DNA of 64,000 bases from positions 186,001-250,000 of the forward strand of contig CANFHA010000006.1 of the NCBI GenBank assembly GCA_947446645.1, written 5' to 3'. How positions within the stretch are numbered: position 1 is the stretch's first letter; each line of letters opens with the position of its first letter. Below are positions 26,206 through 34,165 of this stretch, in pieces. The notes under the pieces were generated by a model. That model ran no database searches and was not told where the DNA came from. It saw only the letters and a program-made list of their open reading frames with translations. A program made the position numbers and the translations under genes. Source of the stretch: Chitinophagaceae bacterium (GTDB lineage Bacteria > Bacteroidota > Bacteroidia > Chitinophagales > Chitinophagaceae).

Positions 26206-26361
26206 TTAGTCCACTGTGCCGCGCCTTATGAAGCCCAGCAGCAATGAGATGATGGCCAGTACAAGTAATACGTGGATTATTGATCCTGCGCTGTAGACGA
26301 ATGCACCCAGCACCCAGCCTATTACCAGAATTATAGCGATGACATACAATAGTGATCTCAT
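26206..26361 (-). CDS. lmo0937-family small membrane protein
   Basis: A 51-residue protein missed by length filters. Translation from ATG 26361 gives MRSLLYVIAIILVIGWVLG, a first membrane helix, then AFVYSAGSIIHVLLVLAII and a second helix, ending in a basic FIRRGTVD tail. The two-helix layout with IGWxLGxFVxSAGxxIH matches the lmo0937 family, common in Bacteroidota and Firmicutes and often stress-linked. It has its own terminator just downstream. Function unknown. Confidence 0.8.
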   Translation of the reverse strand: MRSLLYVIAIILVIGWVLGAFVYSAGSIIHVLLVLAIISLLLGFIRRGTVD

Positions 26362-26417
26362 AAAATAGTTTTTTGTTTTACACTTTAGTATGTGATAAAC
26401 ATTGTGCCAACGCCTGT

Positions 26418-26457
26418 TAAGTCGTAGGTCTTGAGACGTAAGTCGTAAGTCTGCGAG
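26418..26457. repeat. 7-bp period array, GTAAGTC family
   Basis: Units TAAGTCG, TAGGTCT, TGAGACG, TAAGTCG and TAAGTCT with an exact 7-bp period, then GCGAG. In opposite orientation to the array at 26591-26624. Confidence 0.75.
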
Positions 26458-26527
26458 TATTAGGTGTGCAAGGTATTTGCTATAAGTCTATGGGTAGTGT
26501 CAGTAACCGACCAGGGCGTTCTGAACG

Positions 26528-26558
26528 AAAAATCCCGGTTGCAAGAGCAACCGGGATT
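26528..26558 (-). terminator. Terminator of the bacilliredoxin gene
   Basis: Perfect stem AATCCCGGTTGC / GCAACCGGGATT (26531-26542 and 26547-26558) with loop AAGA; on the minus strand a T-run follows. Confidence 0.85.
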
Positions 26559-26590
26559 AAGAAACTATCTACTATAACCGGGTTTTCCCG

Positions 26591-26624
26591 GACTTACGAC
26601 TCACGACTTACGACTATTGACTTA
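26591..26624. repeat. 7-bp period array, GACTTAC family
   Basis: Units GACTTAC, GACTCAC, GACTTAC, GACTATT, then GACTTA, whose last three bases are the stop codon of the bacilliredoxin gene on the minus strand. Confidence 0.8.
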
Positions 26625-27035
26625 GCAATACGTTTCAAACGCCTGCATAAGGTTAGCGGCTATCATCTGTGCAGGGCGGCCTTCTATGTTGTGACGCTCT
26701 ATCATGTGCACTACTTTGCCATCTTTTAGCAATACTATAGCTGGTGAGGATGGCGGATAAGGCTGCAGGTAAGTGCGCGCCTGTTTCACCGCATCTACAT
26801 CGTAGCCCGCAAAGCTGGTAGCCAGTACGTTCGGCTTCTTGGTAGCGTTCTGCACGGCCATAAGCACGCCGGGGCGGGCTGTTCCTGCTGAGCAACCGCA
26901 TACACTGTTTATCATCAGCAGTGTAGTGCCTTGCTCTTTCATCGCATTATCCACGTCTGCTGGTGAAAGCAACTCTTTAAACCCATGGCTGGTAAGCTCA
27001 GCCTTCATCGGCGCGACTATTTGTTCAGGATACAT
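26622..27035 (-). CDS. Bacilliredoxin (BrxA/BrxB, YphP/YqiW family)
   Basis: A 137-residue thioredoxin-fold protein with the NSVCGCSAG motif (Cys46-Gly-Cys48), the CGC active site of bacilliredoxins. These enzymes remove bacillithiol from oxidised protein cysteines. MYPEQIVAPM and IERHNIEGRPAQMI match the family. Together with bshB1 in this window this supports a working bacillithiol system. The stop codon lies at the edge of a 7-bp period repeat array, and a good terminator follows. Confidence 0.93.
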   Translation of the reverse strand: MYPEQIVAPMKAELTSHGFKELLSPADVDNAMKEQGTTLLMINSVCGCSAGTARPGVLMAVQNATKKPNVLATSFAGYDVDAVKQARTYLQPYPPSSPAIVLLKDGKVVHMIERHNIEGRPAQMIAANLMQAFETYC

Positions 27036-27208
27036 CTTCTTTTAGTTTTTGTCTGGTACAAAGTTAAGGCATGTATCTATATTTCACCATAATATGCCAA
27101 TAGGTAAAATCAATTTAAGTTGATTTTCCAGTACCTGGTCCCTATTATCACCCCCTAAGCGTGAAAAATAGAAGCAAACAATTACTTTTATTTATCCAAA
27201 TAATGAAC

Positions 27209-28975
27209 ATGAAGCAAGCATTGGTCCTTTCCTTGGTTTTTCTTTCACTTTTTTCCTGCAAGAATGGCAATACCCCTGGCCAGCAGGGCGCTGGCCACAG
27301 CCAGCTAAGCACCCTGCTCGATACCTACTGGCAGGAGCATCTTCAGCTCTTCCCGGTGGAGGCCACAGGCTTTGGCGACAACCGCTACAACGACAGGCTC
27401 ACCATAACCATAGCCCAAAGCTTTCACGATAGCCTGGGCAGGAGCTATACTAAGTACCTGGGTGAGCTGGCCAAGATTGACAGCACCACGCTGGACAAGA
27501 ATGACCTGGTAAGCTACCGGCTGTTCAAGTACGAAATGCAGATGGGCATAGAAAGCCTTAAATACCCAAATCACTACATGCCCATGAACCAGTTCTGGTC
27601 CTTTACGCTGGAGCTGCCACAGCTAGGCTCAGGCAGCGGCAACCAGCCCTTTAAGACAGTGAAAGACTATGACAATTGGCTGAAGCGCCTGGCCGGCTTC
27701 CCTGCCTGGGTAGATACCGCCATATACAATATGCACAAAGGCATGGACGCAGGCTGGGTACTACCCCGCTCACTGGTGGTGAAGATGCTGCCGCAACTGC
27801 ACGATGTTGTAAAGAATGATACAGGCAGTATCTTTTACGGCCCTGTTAAGTCTATGCCGGATAGCTTTGCTGCTGCCGACAAACAGCGCCTTACAGAGGC
27901 CTACAAAGCTGCCATTGCCAATATTGTAAACCCGTCCTACATCCGGCTCCATACCTTCATAGATAAGGAGTACCTGCCTAAGGCCCGCGCTACCAGCGGC
28001 CTCAGGGATATACCCGGTGGTGCCGACTACTATAAATACTGTATCCGCTTCTGGACCACTACCGACCTCTCGCCCGACAGCATATACAGCATAGGCCAAA
28101 GCGAAGTGGCGCGCATTGAGGGCGAGATGAACAAGGTAAAAGACAAGAGTGGCTTTAAGGGCGATCTGCATGCCTTCTTTACTTACCTGGGCAACGACCG
28201 CCGTTTCTTTCCCTTCACCACCGAAAAGCAGGTGATAGACAGCTTCTGGAGCATAAAGAAACAGGAAGACCCGCAACTTAAAAAGCTGTTTAACAACGTA
28301 CCCAAAACCCAGTTCACCATTCGGCAGACGGAGGCTTTCAGGGCGGCATCAGCCAGTGCCGAGTATAGCCAGGGCTCTGAAGACGGTACCAGGCCGGGCA
28401 TATTCTATGTGCCTATTCTCGACCCTAAAAAGTTCAACTCCACGGGTATGACCACCCTGTTCCTGCACGAGGCTATACCGGGCCACCACTACCAGATATC
28501 GCTGCAGCAGGAAAACAAAGGCCTGCCTGCTTTCCGTAAGTTTATCTGGTATGGCGCTTATGGCGAGGGCTGGGCCCACTACTGCGAGACACTGGGCAAC
28601 GACCTGGGCGTGTACAACGACCCCTACCAGTACTTTGGGCACCTAAGCGATGGCATACACCGCGCTATACGCCTGGTGGTAGACATTGGCCTGCACTACA
28701 AGGGCATGAGCCGCGAAGACGCCATAAAGTATATGATGGACCACGAGCTGATATCTGAGCGCGAAGCTACTGCGGAGATAGAACGCTACATGGCCATACC
28801 CGGCCAGGCCCTGTCCTACAAAATAGGACAGATGGCTATAAGCGCAGAACGCAAGCACTATACCGAGCAGATGGGCGCTAAATTCAACATTGCTTCCTTT
28901 CATGACGAGGTGCTGAAGGACGGCTGCGTGCCACTGAATATTCTGCATGAGAAAATGGCGGAATGGGCAAAATAG
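27209..28975 (+). CDS. DUF885 lipoprotein (putative metallohydrolase)
   Basis: About 588 residues. MKQALVLSLVFLSLFSC is a lipoprotein signal with lipobox LFSC, so the mature protein is anchored in the outer or inner membrane. The DUF885 core carries HEAIPGHHYQ (about residue 420) and GWAHYCE (about 453), which supply zinc ligands and a catalytic Glu as in M32-like carboxypeptidases. The open frame reaches a GTG at 27161; ATGs at 27203 and 27209 are the likely starts because they put the lipobox at the right distance. The stop codon abuts a 7-bp period array. Substrate unknown, probably peptides. Confidence 0.88.
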   Translation: MKQALVLSLVFLSLFSCKNGNTPGQQGAGHSQLSTLLDTYWQEHLQLFPVEATGFGDNRYNDRLTITIAQSFHDSLGRSYTKYLGELAKIDSTTLDKNDLVSYRLFKYEMQMGIESLKYPNHYMPMNQFWSFTLELPQLGSGSGNQPFKTVKDYDNWLKRLAGFPAWVDTAIYNMHKGMDAGWVLPRSLVVKMLPQLHDVVKNDTGSIFYGPVKSMPDSFAAADKQRLTEAYKAAIANIVNPSYIRLHTFIDKEYLPKARATSGLRDIPGGADYYKYCIRFWTTTDLSPDSIYSIGQSEVARIEGEMNKVKDKSGFKGDLHAFFTYLGNDRRFFPFTTEKQVIDSFWSIKKQEDPQLKKLFNNVPKTQFTIRQTEAFRAASASAEYSQGSEDGTRPGIFYVPILDPKKFNSTGMTTLFLHEAIPGHHYQISLQQENKGLPAFRKFIWYGAYGEGWAHYCETLGNDLGVYNDPYQYFGHLSDGIHRAIRLVVDIGLHYKGMSREDAIKYMMDHELISEREATAEIERYMAIPGQALSYKIGQMAISAERKHYTEQMGAKFNIASFHDEVLKDGCVPLNILHEKMAEWAK

Positions 28976-29011
28976 TCGTAAGTCATAAGTTGTGAGTCGT
29001 AAGTGTGCGAG
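28974..29011. repeat. 7-bp period array, AGTCGTA family
   Basis: Units AGTCGTA, AGTCATA, AGTTGTG, AGTCGTA and AGTGTGC, then GAG. The first unit begins inside the TAG stop codon (28973-28975) of the DUF885 gene. Confidence 0.8.
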
Positions 29012-29214
29012 ACGGTTTCGTGGTCTTGTGCGGATGTACAATTCTTTTGTTGCAATGATTTGTTTTCATGGTTTCTCTGGTTTGTAGAGAAAATAGTTTT
29101 TGCACAGTTTGGTATTCCACCGCCGCATAAAGCTTTGGCGGACAATGTGATAATCAATAGCTTTCTTGTATAAAATTTCCGGTTTTTTCTGGTTGTTTGT
29201 AGTGGGTTAGTACT

Positions 29215-29241
29215 CGTCATTGCGAAGAATGAAGCAATCCC
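29215..29241. repeat. REP-like element, copy 1 (GTCATTGCGA...GAAGCAATC)
   Basis: CGTCATTGCGAAGAATG followed by AAGCAATCCC. Copies 2 (29852-29880) and 3 (31759-31786) lie in the opposite orientation. This type of dispersed repeat is common in intergenic DNA of several phyla. Confidence 0.65.
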
Positions 29242-29493
29242 ACGTTGTGACAGGACCTCCTCACTACCCATAGCGAGCGAGGACGTTTCTTAGGACGCGC
29301 TGGAGGAGATTTCCGGTCAGGCAGAAAAATGGGTTTTGCACAGATTTTGTTTGATTGTCAATGGATTAGTGAAATTCCATTTCTGCTTTTTGCGGGTTTG
29401 TTTCCGATGACCGCAAGCCGGAGGCAACGCAAAGGGCCGAGTTCATTGGGGTTATTAGGTAAACCCACGATTACTCCCAGCCTTCTATTTACT

Positions 29494-29548
29494 AATGCCC
29501 CGTTTCTATAAAAATAGAAAAATCAAGAATATGGGGCATTTTGTTTTT
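29494..29548 (+). terminator. Nested hairpin with T-tract
   Basis: AATGCCCC (29494-29501) pairs with GGGGCATT (29533-29540), with an inner TTCTAT/ATAGAA hairpin, followed by TTGTTTTT. No clear gene upstream on plus; it may be a relic. Confidence 0.4.
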
Positions 29549-29554
29549 GTCACT

Positions 29555-29620
29555 AACACGATATCGTACACATCATCAACGCTTTACCCCCTCATATAAG
29601 AAAGAAAGTAAATTTCCCAT
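29555..29620 (-). pseudogene. Decayed 5' end of an mraZ-like gene with MraZ-type boxes
   Basis: On the minus strand a start at 29620 reads MGNLLSFLYEGVKR and then stops. With small gaps it follows the mraZ N terminus (M-G-N-x-L-x-x-Y-E-V-K-L-D-D-K-G-R-Y-R): after the stop, TTGATGAT..ACGATATCGT continues in the LDD..RYR pattern. TGGGG (29629-29625) and TGGGA (29619-29615) lie exactly ten bases apart, which is the MraZ box spacing, with TGGGT at 29650-29646 upstream. The remainder of the gene and the dcw cluster are absent. Alignment was done by eye. Confidence 0.4.
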
Positions 29621-29749
29621 TATGCCCCACTCCACCCTGCTTTTTACCCATGTGCGATGTTCTGCCTCGTTTGAATTTTTATTGTTAGGAGAAGCGCAAA
29701 GCGGGTGAAGAATCACCACGGGCGGAGAAGAAAACCTACAATTACGGCA

Positions 29750-29757
29750 CAAAAGTA
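29750..29757 (-). promoter_or_regulatory. Bacteroidota -7 element upstream of the mraZ-like relic
   Basis: TACTTTTG on the minus strand, with TTGG about 20 bases upstream as a possible -33 element. Confidence 0.4.
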
Positions 29758-29851
29758 CGATCCAATATAATACACCCCAAGACGAAAATTCTATAAGGAT
29801 ATTGTGGGTTTCTTTTGGCCATATAATCAAATATATTCGAGCCTATGCTTT

Positions 29852-29880
29852 GTGAGATTGCCTCCTCCGTCACAATGACG
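29852..29880. repeat. REP-like element, copy 2
   Basis: GTGAGATTGCCTC, then CTCCGTCACAATGACG, the inverse orientation of copy 1 with a few changes. Confidence 0.6.
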
Positions 29881-30105
29881 AACATAGGTAGGGCTTAATA
29901 AAAATCCAGGAACATTAGAAAAAGGCAAGTAAAACAGTATTAGAAATGCTTTTATGCTAGAATTACTCGAAGTCTAAATATAATAATAACAAAATATATA
30001 ATTGATGTAAATTGATGTTTTTCAGCTAATTACTTGCAGACTTAATGTATTTACCCATTTTTGCAGCAAATTAAAATTATAATTTGTAATTTGAAGTTAA
30101 TAAAA

Positions 30106-31545
30106 ATGCGGCGTATGAAAAAAGTTCAACTTGCGGTGGTTGCCCTGCTGGCGGCACCAATAATGGCGGCAACAGTGTACAACTACAATTGTACCAGCTT
30201 GCCTGCAACCTCCTACACTTACAAGAATATTGCCTTCCCTGTAGACGTGGTAGGAAACCTGCCGGAAATGGACAACATGCCCACGACTGACTCCACCACA
30301 GATGCTGGTGCCACGCTTGGGCGTGTTTTGTTTTATGATGTTGCATTGTCAAAGAACAACACAATTGCATGCGCATCCTGCCATCAGCAGCAATTTTCAT
30401 TTGCAGACAGCGCGAGATTCAGCACTGGTTTTAATGGCGCAAAGGGTACCCGAAACGCTATGGGACTGGCACACGCCCGGTTTTTTAAAGAGAAAGCATT
30501 TTTCTGGGACGAGCGCGCAGCAACGCTGGAAGCACAGGTGTTAATGCCGATACAGAACCCAATAGAAATGGGCCTAACCCTGGATACCCTGGTGGCAAAA
30601 ATATCTTCGAAAGCGATCTATCCTCCTCTATTTAATGCTGCGTTTGGCAGCACTACCGTGACAACCGACAAAATATCAAAAGCCTTATCCCAGTTCATAA
30701 GAAGCATGAATACTTATGGATCAAGGTTCAGACAGGGAGTAAATAGCACTCCGGGACCGGCAGCCACAACGATTTTTGCAAACTTTACCGCTCAGGAAAA
30801 CCTAGGCAAAAAAATATTTATGGATACGCTGCGCGGCAACTGCCAGAAATGCCATACAAAAAATGTAATGGTAGCCGGAGCACCCCGCAGTAATGGCCTT
30901 GATTCCATATATGCCGACCCAGGCTTGGGCGGTGTTCCCGGCTTTGGAGCAGGCAAAATAGGAACTTTTAAAGTACCGTCTCTTATAAACATAGCACTCA
31001 CAGCGCCTTATATGCACGATGGAAGGTATAAAACACTGGAGCAGGTTGTAAATTTCTATAGTGATTCAATTCATAATACGGCCAATCTTTCCGCATTCCT
31101 CAAGGATGCGACAGGCCGCGCAAGGCGTCCGCATTATAGTGACAGTGAAAAACATGCTTTGATCGCTTTCCTGAATACACTGACTGATACAGTTATTACT
31201 AAAGATCCAAGGTGGAGTAATCCGTTTTGCCCAACAGCAGCACGAGGTGTAAAAAGTAGTACTGAAGCAGAGGAATTAATACCAGTGCTCTCTTCAGCCC
31301 TTTACCCTAACCCAAGTAAGATAACTGAACCGGTCAATTTCAGCGTAATAGGTGGTCAGAATTTTGAGGGGACTATCCGTGTATTCTCAATGGCCGGTAA
31401 ACTCGTGTTCCAATCAGGCTGCGCAATCGAAATCGGGAATAACGTTGTATCGATACCATTATCAGAGGTAAGTGCAGGCATGTACCTGCTACAACTTGAA
31501 AAAGAAGGAAAGATACTGGCGCGTGCGAGAATCGTAAAACAATAG
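30106..31545 (+). CDS. Di-haem cytochrome c peroxidase with T9SS sorting domain
   Basis: About 479 residues from ATG 30106 (frame open to TTG 30061; ATG 30115 is also possible). A signal peptide (KKVQLAVVALLAAPIMA) is followed by two cytochrome c domains: CASCH near residue 89 and CQKCH near 246 bind haem c. FKVPSLINIALTAPYMHDGR is a CcpA/MauG family signature. The protein uses periplasmic electrons to reduce peroxide, or is an uncharacterised MauG-like enzyme. The C-terminal 90 residues (LYPNPSK to ARARIVKQ) form a type A T9SS sorting domain, so the enzyme is exported to the cell surface, an unusual site for this family outside Bacteroidota. Confidence 0.9.
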   Translation: MRRMKKVQLAVVALLAAPIMAATVYNYNCTSLPATSYTYKNIAFPVDVVGNLPEMDNMPTTDSTTDAGATLGRVLFYDVALSKNNTIACASCHQQQFSFADSARFSTGFNGAKGTRNAMGLAHARFFKEKAFFWDERAATLEAQVLMPIQNPIEMGLTLDTLVAKISSKAIYPPLFNAAFGSTTVTTDKISKALSQFIRSMNTYGSRFRQGVNSTPGPAATTIFANFTAQENLGKKIFMDTLRGNCQKCHTKNVMVAGAPRSNGLDSIYADPGLGGVPGFGAGKIGTFKVPSLINIALTAPYMHDGRYKTLEQVVNFYSDSIHNTANLSAFLKDATGRARRPHYSDSEKHALIAFLNTLTDTVITKDPRWSNPFCPTAARGVKSSTEAEELIPVLSSALYPNPSKITEPVNFSVIGGQNFEGTIRVFSMAGKLVFQSGCAIEIGNNVVSIPLSEVSAGMYLLQLEKEGKILARARIVKQ

Positions 31546-31560
31546 CATGATAGGATACAT

Positions 31561-31598
31561 AAAAAAAGGATGTGCCATACCCGGCACATCCTTTTTTT
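31561..31598 (+). terminator. Terminator of the di-haem peroxidase gene
   Basis: A7GGATGTGCC stem with complement GGCACATCCT7 (31583-31598) and a six-base loop. Confidence 0.9.
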
Positions 31599-31758
31599 AT
31601 GCCTACTTTATCGCTTCAACAACGATATTGGTTCTACAAATTTGGGCGCCGGTGCAAGCAAACAAGGCTACAACTTTGGGTTATAGAACGTTGTTAAAAA
31701 CTGATTTAATTTGTGTTGCCATATACAGGGCAGAAAATTAGGAAGACAGAGTATTGGT

Positions 31759-31786
31759 TGAGATTGCTTCGTGGGTCGCAATGACG
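31759..31786. repeat. REP-like element, copy 3
   Basis: TTGAGATTGCTTCG, then TGGGTCGCAATGACG; same orientation as copy 2 and inverse to copy 1. Confidence 0.65.
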
Positions 31787-31821
31787 AATAGGAAGGGAGA
31801 GATTTGAATTTACATGTGCGC

Positions 31822-31849
31822 AAAAAAAAGGGGCCGCTACCGCGCCCCC
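31822..31849 (-). terminator. Terminator of rfbA
   Basis: On the minus strand GGGGC and GCCCC pair around a nine-base loop, followed by an eight-T run (31829 down to 31822). Confidence 0.75.
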
Positions 31850-31890
31850 TACCCTTCAACTTTTTATCTCTATTGTAAAAGCTAAATCAA

Positions 31891-32757
31891 CTAAATATGC
31901 CCTATAAGCTTTTTAAGGTAAGCCCCGTAGCCGCTCTTCATGTAGATGGCGGCAAGCTTTTCCATTTGCTCATCGTTTATCCAGCCATTGCGGTAAGCGA
32001 TCTCTTCTATACAGCCTATTTTAAGGCCCTGGCGCTTTTCTATTACTTCAATAAACTCACCGGCCTCAATAAGTGAATCGAAAGTACCGGTATCCAGCCA
32101 CGCAGTACCACGGTCCAGCACGCCTACTTCCAGCTTGCCTTTTTCGAGATACACCCTGTTTACATCAGTTATCTCGAGCTCACCGCGGTGAGATGGCTTT
32201 ATAGCTTTGGATATGGCTACTACATCGTTATCATAAAAGTAAAGGCCGGGAACAGCATAGTTTGATTTCGGATTTTCCGGCTTCTCCTCTATACTGAGCA
32301 CACGGTTGCTTTTGTCGAACTCTACCACACCATACCTTTCGGGATCGTGAACCTGGTAGGCAAATACGACGGCACCATCGGGATTCGCCTTTTTCTTAAG
32401 CAACGTGCCCATTCCTGAGCCATAAAATATATTGTCGCCAAGCACCAGCGCTGCGGGATCTTTACCAATGAAGTCGGCCCCGAGAATGAAAGCCTGCGCC
32501 AGCCCTTCAGGGCGGGGCTGCATCACATACTCAAACCGGCAACCTATAGCACTGCCATCGCCCAGCAGCTTTTTAAATGCTGGCTGGTCCTCAGGCGTAG
32601 TTATGATCAGTATCTCGTTAATGCCGGCCAGCATTAGCGTAGATAGCGGATAATAGATCATTGGCTTGTCGTACACAGGCATAAGTTGCTTGCTTACTGC
32701 AATTGTAAGCGGGTACAAACGTGTACCTGAACCACCGGCTAGAATTATCCCTTTCAT
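31891..32757 (-). CDS. rfbA: Glucose-1-phosphate thymidylyltransferase
   Basis: RfbA/RmlA makes dTDP-glucose from dTTP and glucose-1-phosphate, the entry step to dTDP-rhamnose and related sugars. The 288-residue protein starts [18 protein letters not shown] and has [33 protein letters not shown] and AWLDTGT. It lies just downstream of rfbB on the same strand, about 285 bases away, and likely shares a pathway with it. A 7-bp period array and a possible REP element lie in the gap. rfbC and rfbD are not in the window. Confidence 0.96.
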   Translation of the reverse strand: MKGIILAGGSGTRLYPLTIAVSKQLMPVYDKPMIYYPLSTLMLAGINEILIITTPEDQPAFKKLLGDGSAIGCRFEYVMQPRPEGLAQAFILGADFIGKDPAALVLGDNIFYGSGMGTLLKKKANPDGAVVFAYQVHDPERYGVVEFDKSNRVLSIEEKPENPKSNYAVPGLYFYDNDVVAISKAIKPSHRGELEITDVNRVYLEKGKLEVGVLDRGTAWLDTGTFDSLIEAGEFIEVIEKRQGLKIGCIEEIAYRNGWINDEQMEKLAAIYMKSGYGAYLKKLIGHI

Positions 32758-32764
32758 ATTTTTT

Positions 32765-32804
32765 AGTCGTAAGTCGAGAGTAGTAAGTAATAAGTCCGGG
32801 AGTA
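32765..32804. repeat. 7-bp period array, AGTCGTA family
   Basis: Units AGTCGTA, AGTCGAG, AGTAGTA, AGTAATA and AGTCCGG with an exact 7-bp period, just upstream of the rfbA start. Confidence 0.75.
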
Positions 32805-32977
32805 TTTAATCCGGATCACGAACCGCTCAACGAGCTTTTTTATTGTTATTAATATTAAAAATGGTCTGCAAGGTAACATTGATATCTATTGACCTACAGA
32901 ATGCTACGCAATGTACAAAAATCGCGAATATCCTGAACTTGCTGACGTAACAGTTTAAATGCCGAATACCATCGCAT

Positions 32978-33013
32978 TGTTGCCGTGGTTCGACTCCGCT
33001 CACCAGGACAACA
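32978..33013. repeat. Imperfect palindrome containing GGTTCGACTCC
   Basis: TGTTG and CAACA at the ends, with GTGG and CACC inside, enclose a core that resembles a tRNA T-arm. There is no acceptor or anticodon arm, so this looks like a REP-type repeat and not a tRNA. Confidence 0.4.
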
Positions 33014-33042
33014 ATATGATATGTTATTTACGTTTCAAAAAC

Positions 33043-34095
33043 TTACGCCTTATACTGAGTCTCGTAGTATTTCTGGTAGTTGCCGGAGGTCACATCGCTC
33101 AGCCATTCTTCATTGGCCAGGTACCAGTCTATGGTTTTACCAAGGCCTTCTTCGAAAGTAACGGATGGATACCAGCCCAGCTCTTTATTGATCTTGTTGG
33201 CATCTATAGCATAGCGGCGGTCGTGACCCGGACGGTCCTTAACATAGGTGATCAGTTTTTCTGATGTGCCGGCAGGGTTGCCCAGTTTTGCATCCATTTC
33301 CTTGCACAGCAGTTTCACGATCGCTATGTTCTGCCACTCATTAAAGCCGCCTATGTTGTACGTTTCGCCATTGCGGCCGCTATGGAACACCATATCTATG
33401 GCACGTGCGTGGTCTACTACATACAGCCAGTCGCGGGTATACTTGCCATCGCCATATACAGGCAGTGGCTTACCGTTGCGGATATTGTTGATAAGCAGTG
33501 GTATCAGCTTTTCAGGGAAGTGATTGGGACCGTAGTTGTTAGAGCAATTGGTGATTACAAACGGCAGTCCGTAGGTATTGCCATAAGCGCGCACCAGGTG
33601 GTCAGATGCTGCCTTTGAAGCAGAATAGGGAGATTGCGGATCGTAAGGTGTGGTCTCCAGGAAGAAGCCCTCATCACCCAGGGAACCATAAACCTCGTCT
33701 GTAGACACGTGGTAGAAGCGTTTGCCTTCGTAGTTTCCTTTCCACGCAGCACGGGCAGAGTTCAGCAGGTTGGCTGTACCCATTACATTGGTCTGTATAA
33801 AGGCGTTGGGGTCGGTAATAGAGCGGTCTACATGGCTCTCAGCCGCCAGGTGTATAACGCCGTCAAAAGCATATTTACTGAACAGGCTTTCTATGTGTGC
33901 CGCATCGGTAATATCTGCTTTCTCAAAAACATAGTTGGGTGCAGACTCGATATCCTTCAGATTTTCCAGGTTGCCTGCATAGGTGAGGGCATCGAGGTTC
34001 ACGATCTTATAATCAGGATATTTAGTGACGAACAACCGTACCACATGGGAGCCTATAAAGCCTGCCCCGCCTGTAATGAGCAATGTTTTTTTCAT
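33043..34095 (-). CDS. rfbB: dTDP-glucose 4,6-dehydratase
   Basis: RfbB/RmlB oxidises and dehydrates dTDP-glucose to the 4-keto-6-deoxy form. At 350 residues it has the family length. The NAD-binding GGAGFIGSH motif is at 8-16, HVSTDEVYG and [20 protein letters not shown] give the catalytic Ser/Thr, Tyr and Lys (YSASK near residue 154), and [13 protein letters not shown] follows. It precedes rfbA on the same strand. A possible -7 element TACATTCG lies about 15 bases upstream of the ATG. Confidence 0.96.
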   Translation of the reverse strand: MKKTLLITGGAGFIGSHVVRLFVTKYPDYKIVNLDALTYAGNLENLKDIESAPNYVFEKADITDAAHIESLFSKYAFDGVIHLAAESHVDRSITDPNAFIQTNVMGTANLLNSARAAWKGNYEGKRFYHVSTDEVYGSLGDEGFFLETTPYDPQSPYSASKAASDHLVRAYGNTYGLPFVITNCSNNYGPNHFPEKLIPLLINNIRNGKPLPVYGDGKYTRDWLYVVDHARAIDMVFHSGRNGETYNIGGFNEWQNIAIVKLLCKEMDAKLGNPAGTSEKLITYVKDRPGHDRRYAIDANKINKELGWYPSVTFEEGLGKTIDWYLANEEWLSDVTSGNYQKYYETQYKA

Positions 34096-34165
34096 GCTGC
34101 GAATGTAAATATTTTGTAGCTGGCGTCAAGAAGGCCGCCGGCACCATTAACGTAATAATAATCTG

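Larger units (their letters stand above)
28976..30105. other. Gene-poor 1.1-kb region
   Basis: No intact gene. It contains a 7-bp array, two copies of a GTCATTGCGA-type palindrome, a nested hairpin with T-tract (29494-29548), and, on the minus strand, a promoter element, MraZ-like boxes and a decayed mraZ-like start. Small ORFs at 29329-29511 and 29576-29830 have no recognisable product. Confidence 0.6.
31546..31890. other. 345-bp intergenic region
   Basis: Holds two terminators, a REP-like copy and an imperfect inverted repeat (AACAAC and GTTCTA at 31618-31636 against TAGAAC and GTTGTT at 31684-31695). No gene is supported. Confidence 0.5.

Noticed and set aside
26418-26624. A CRISPR array made of the GTAAGTC arrays
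   Set aside because: The units are 7 bp without spacers, and the arrays are too short and face each other.
29329-29511. A 60-residue plus-strand ORF in the gene-poor region
   Set aside because: Composition and frame are not convincing, it lies beside a decayed region, and no homologue comes to mind.
29576-29830. An 84-residue minus-strand ORF
   Set aside because: Only its end matches anything, namely a broken mraZ-like start. It is treated as part of the pseudogene.
32978-33013. A tRNA 3' end (GGTTCGACTCC followed by CTCACCA)
   Set aside because: No anticodon, D or acceptor arm precedes it. It fits an inverted repeat better.
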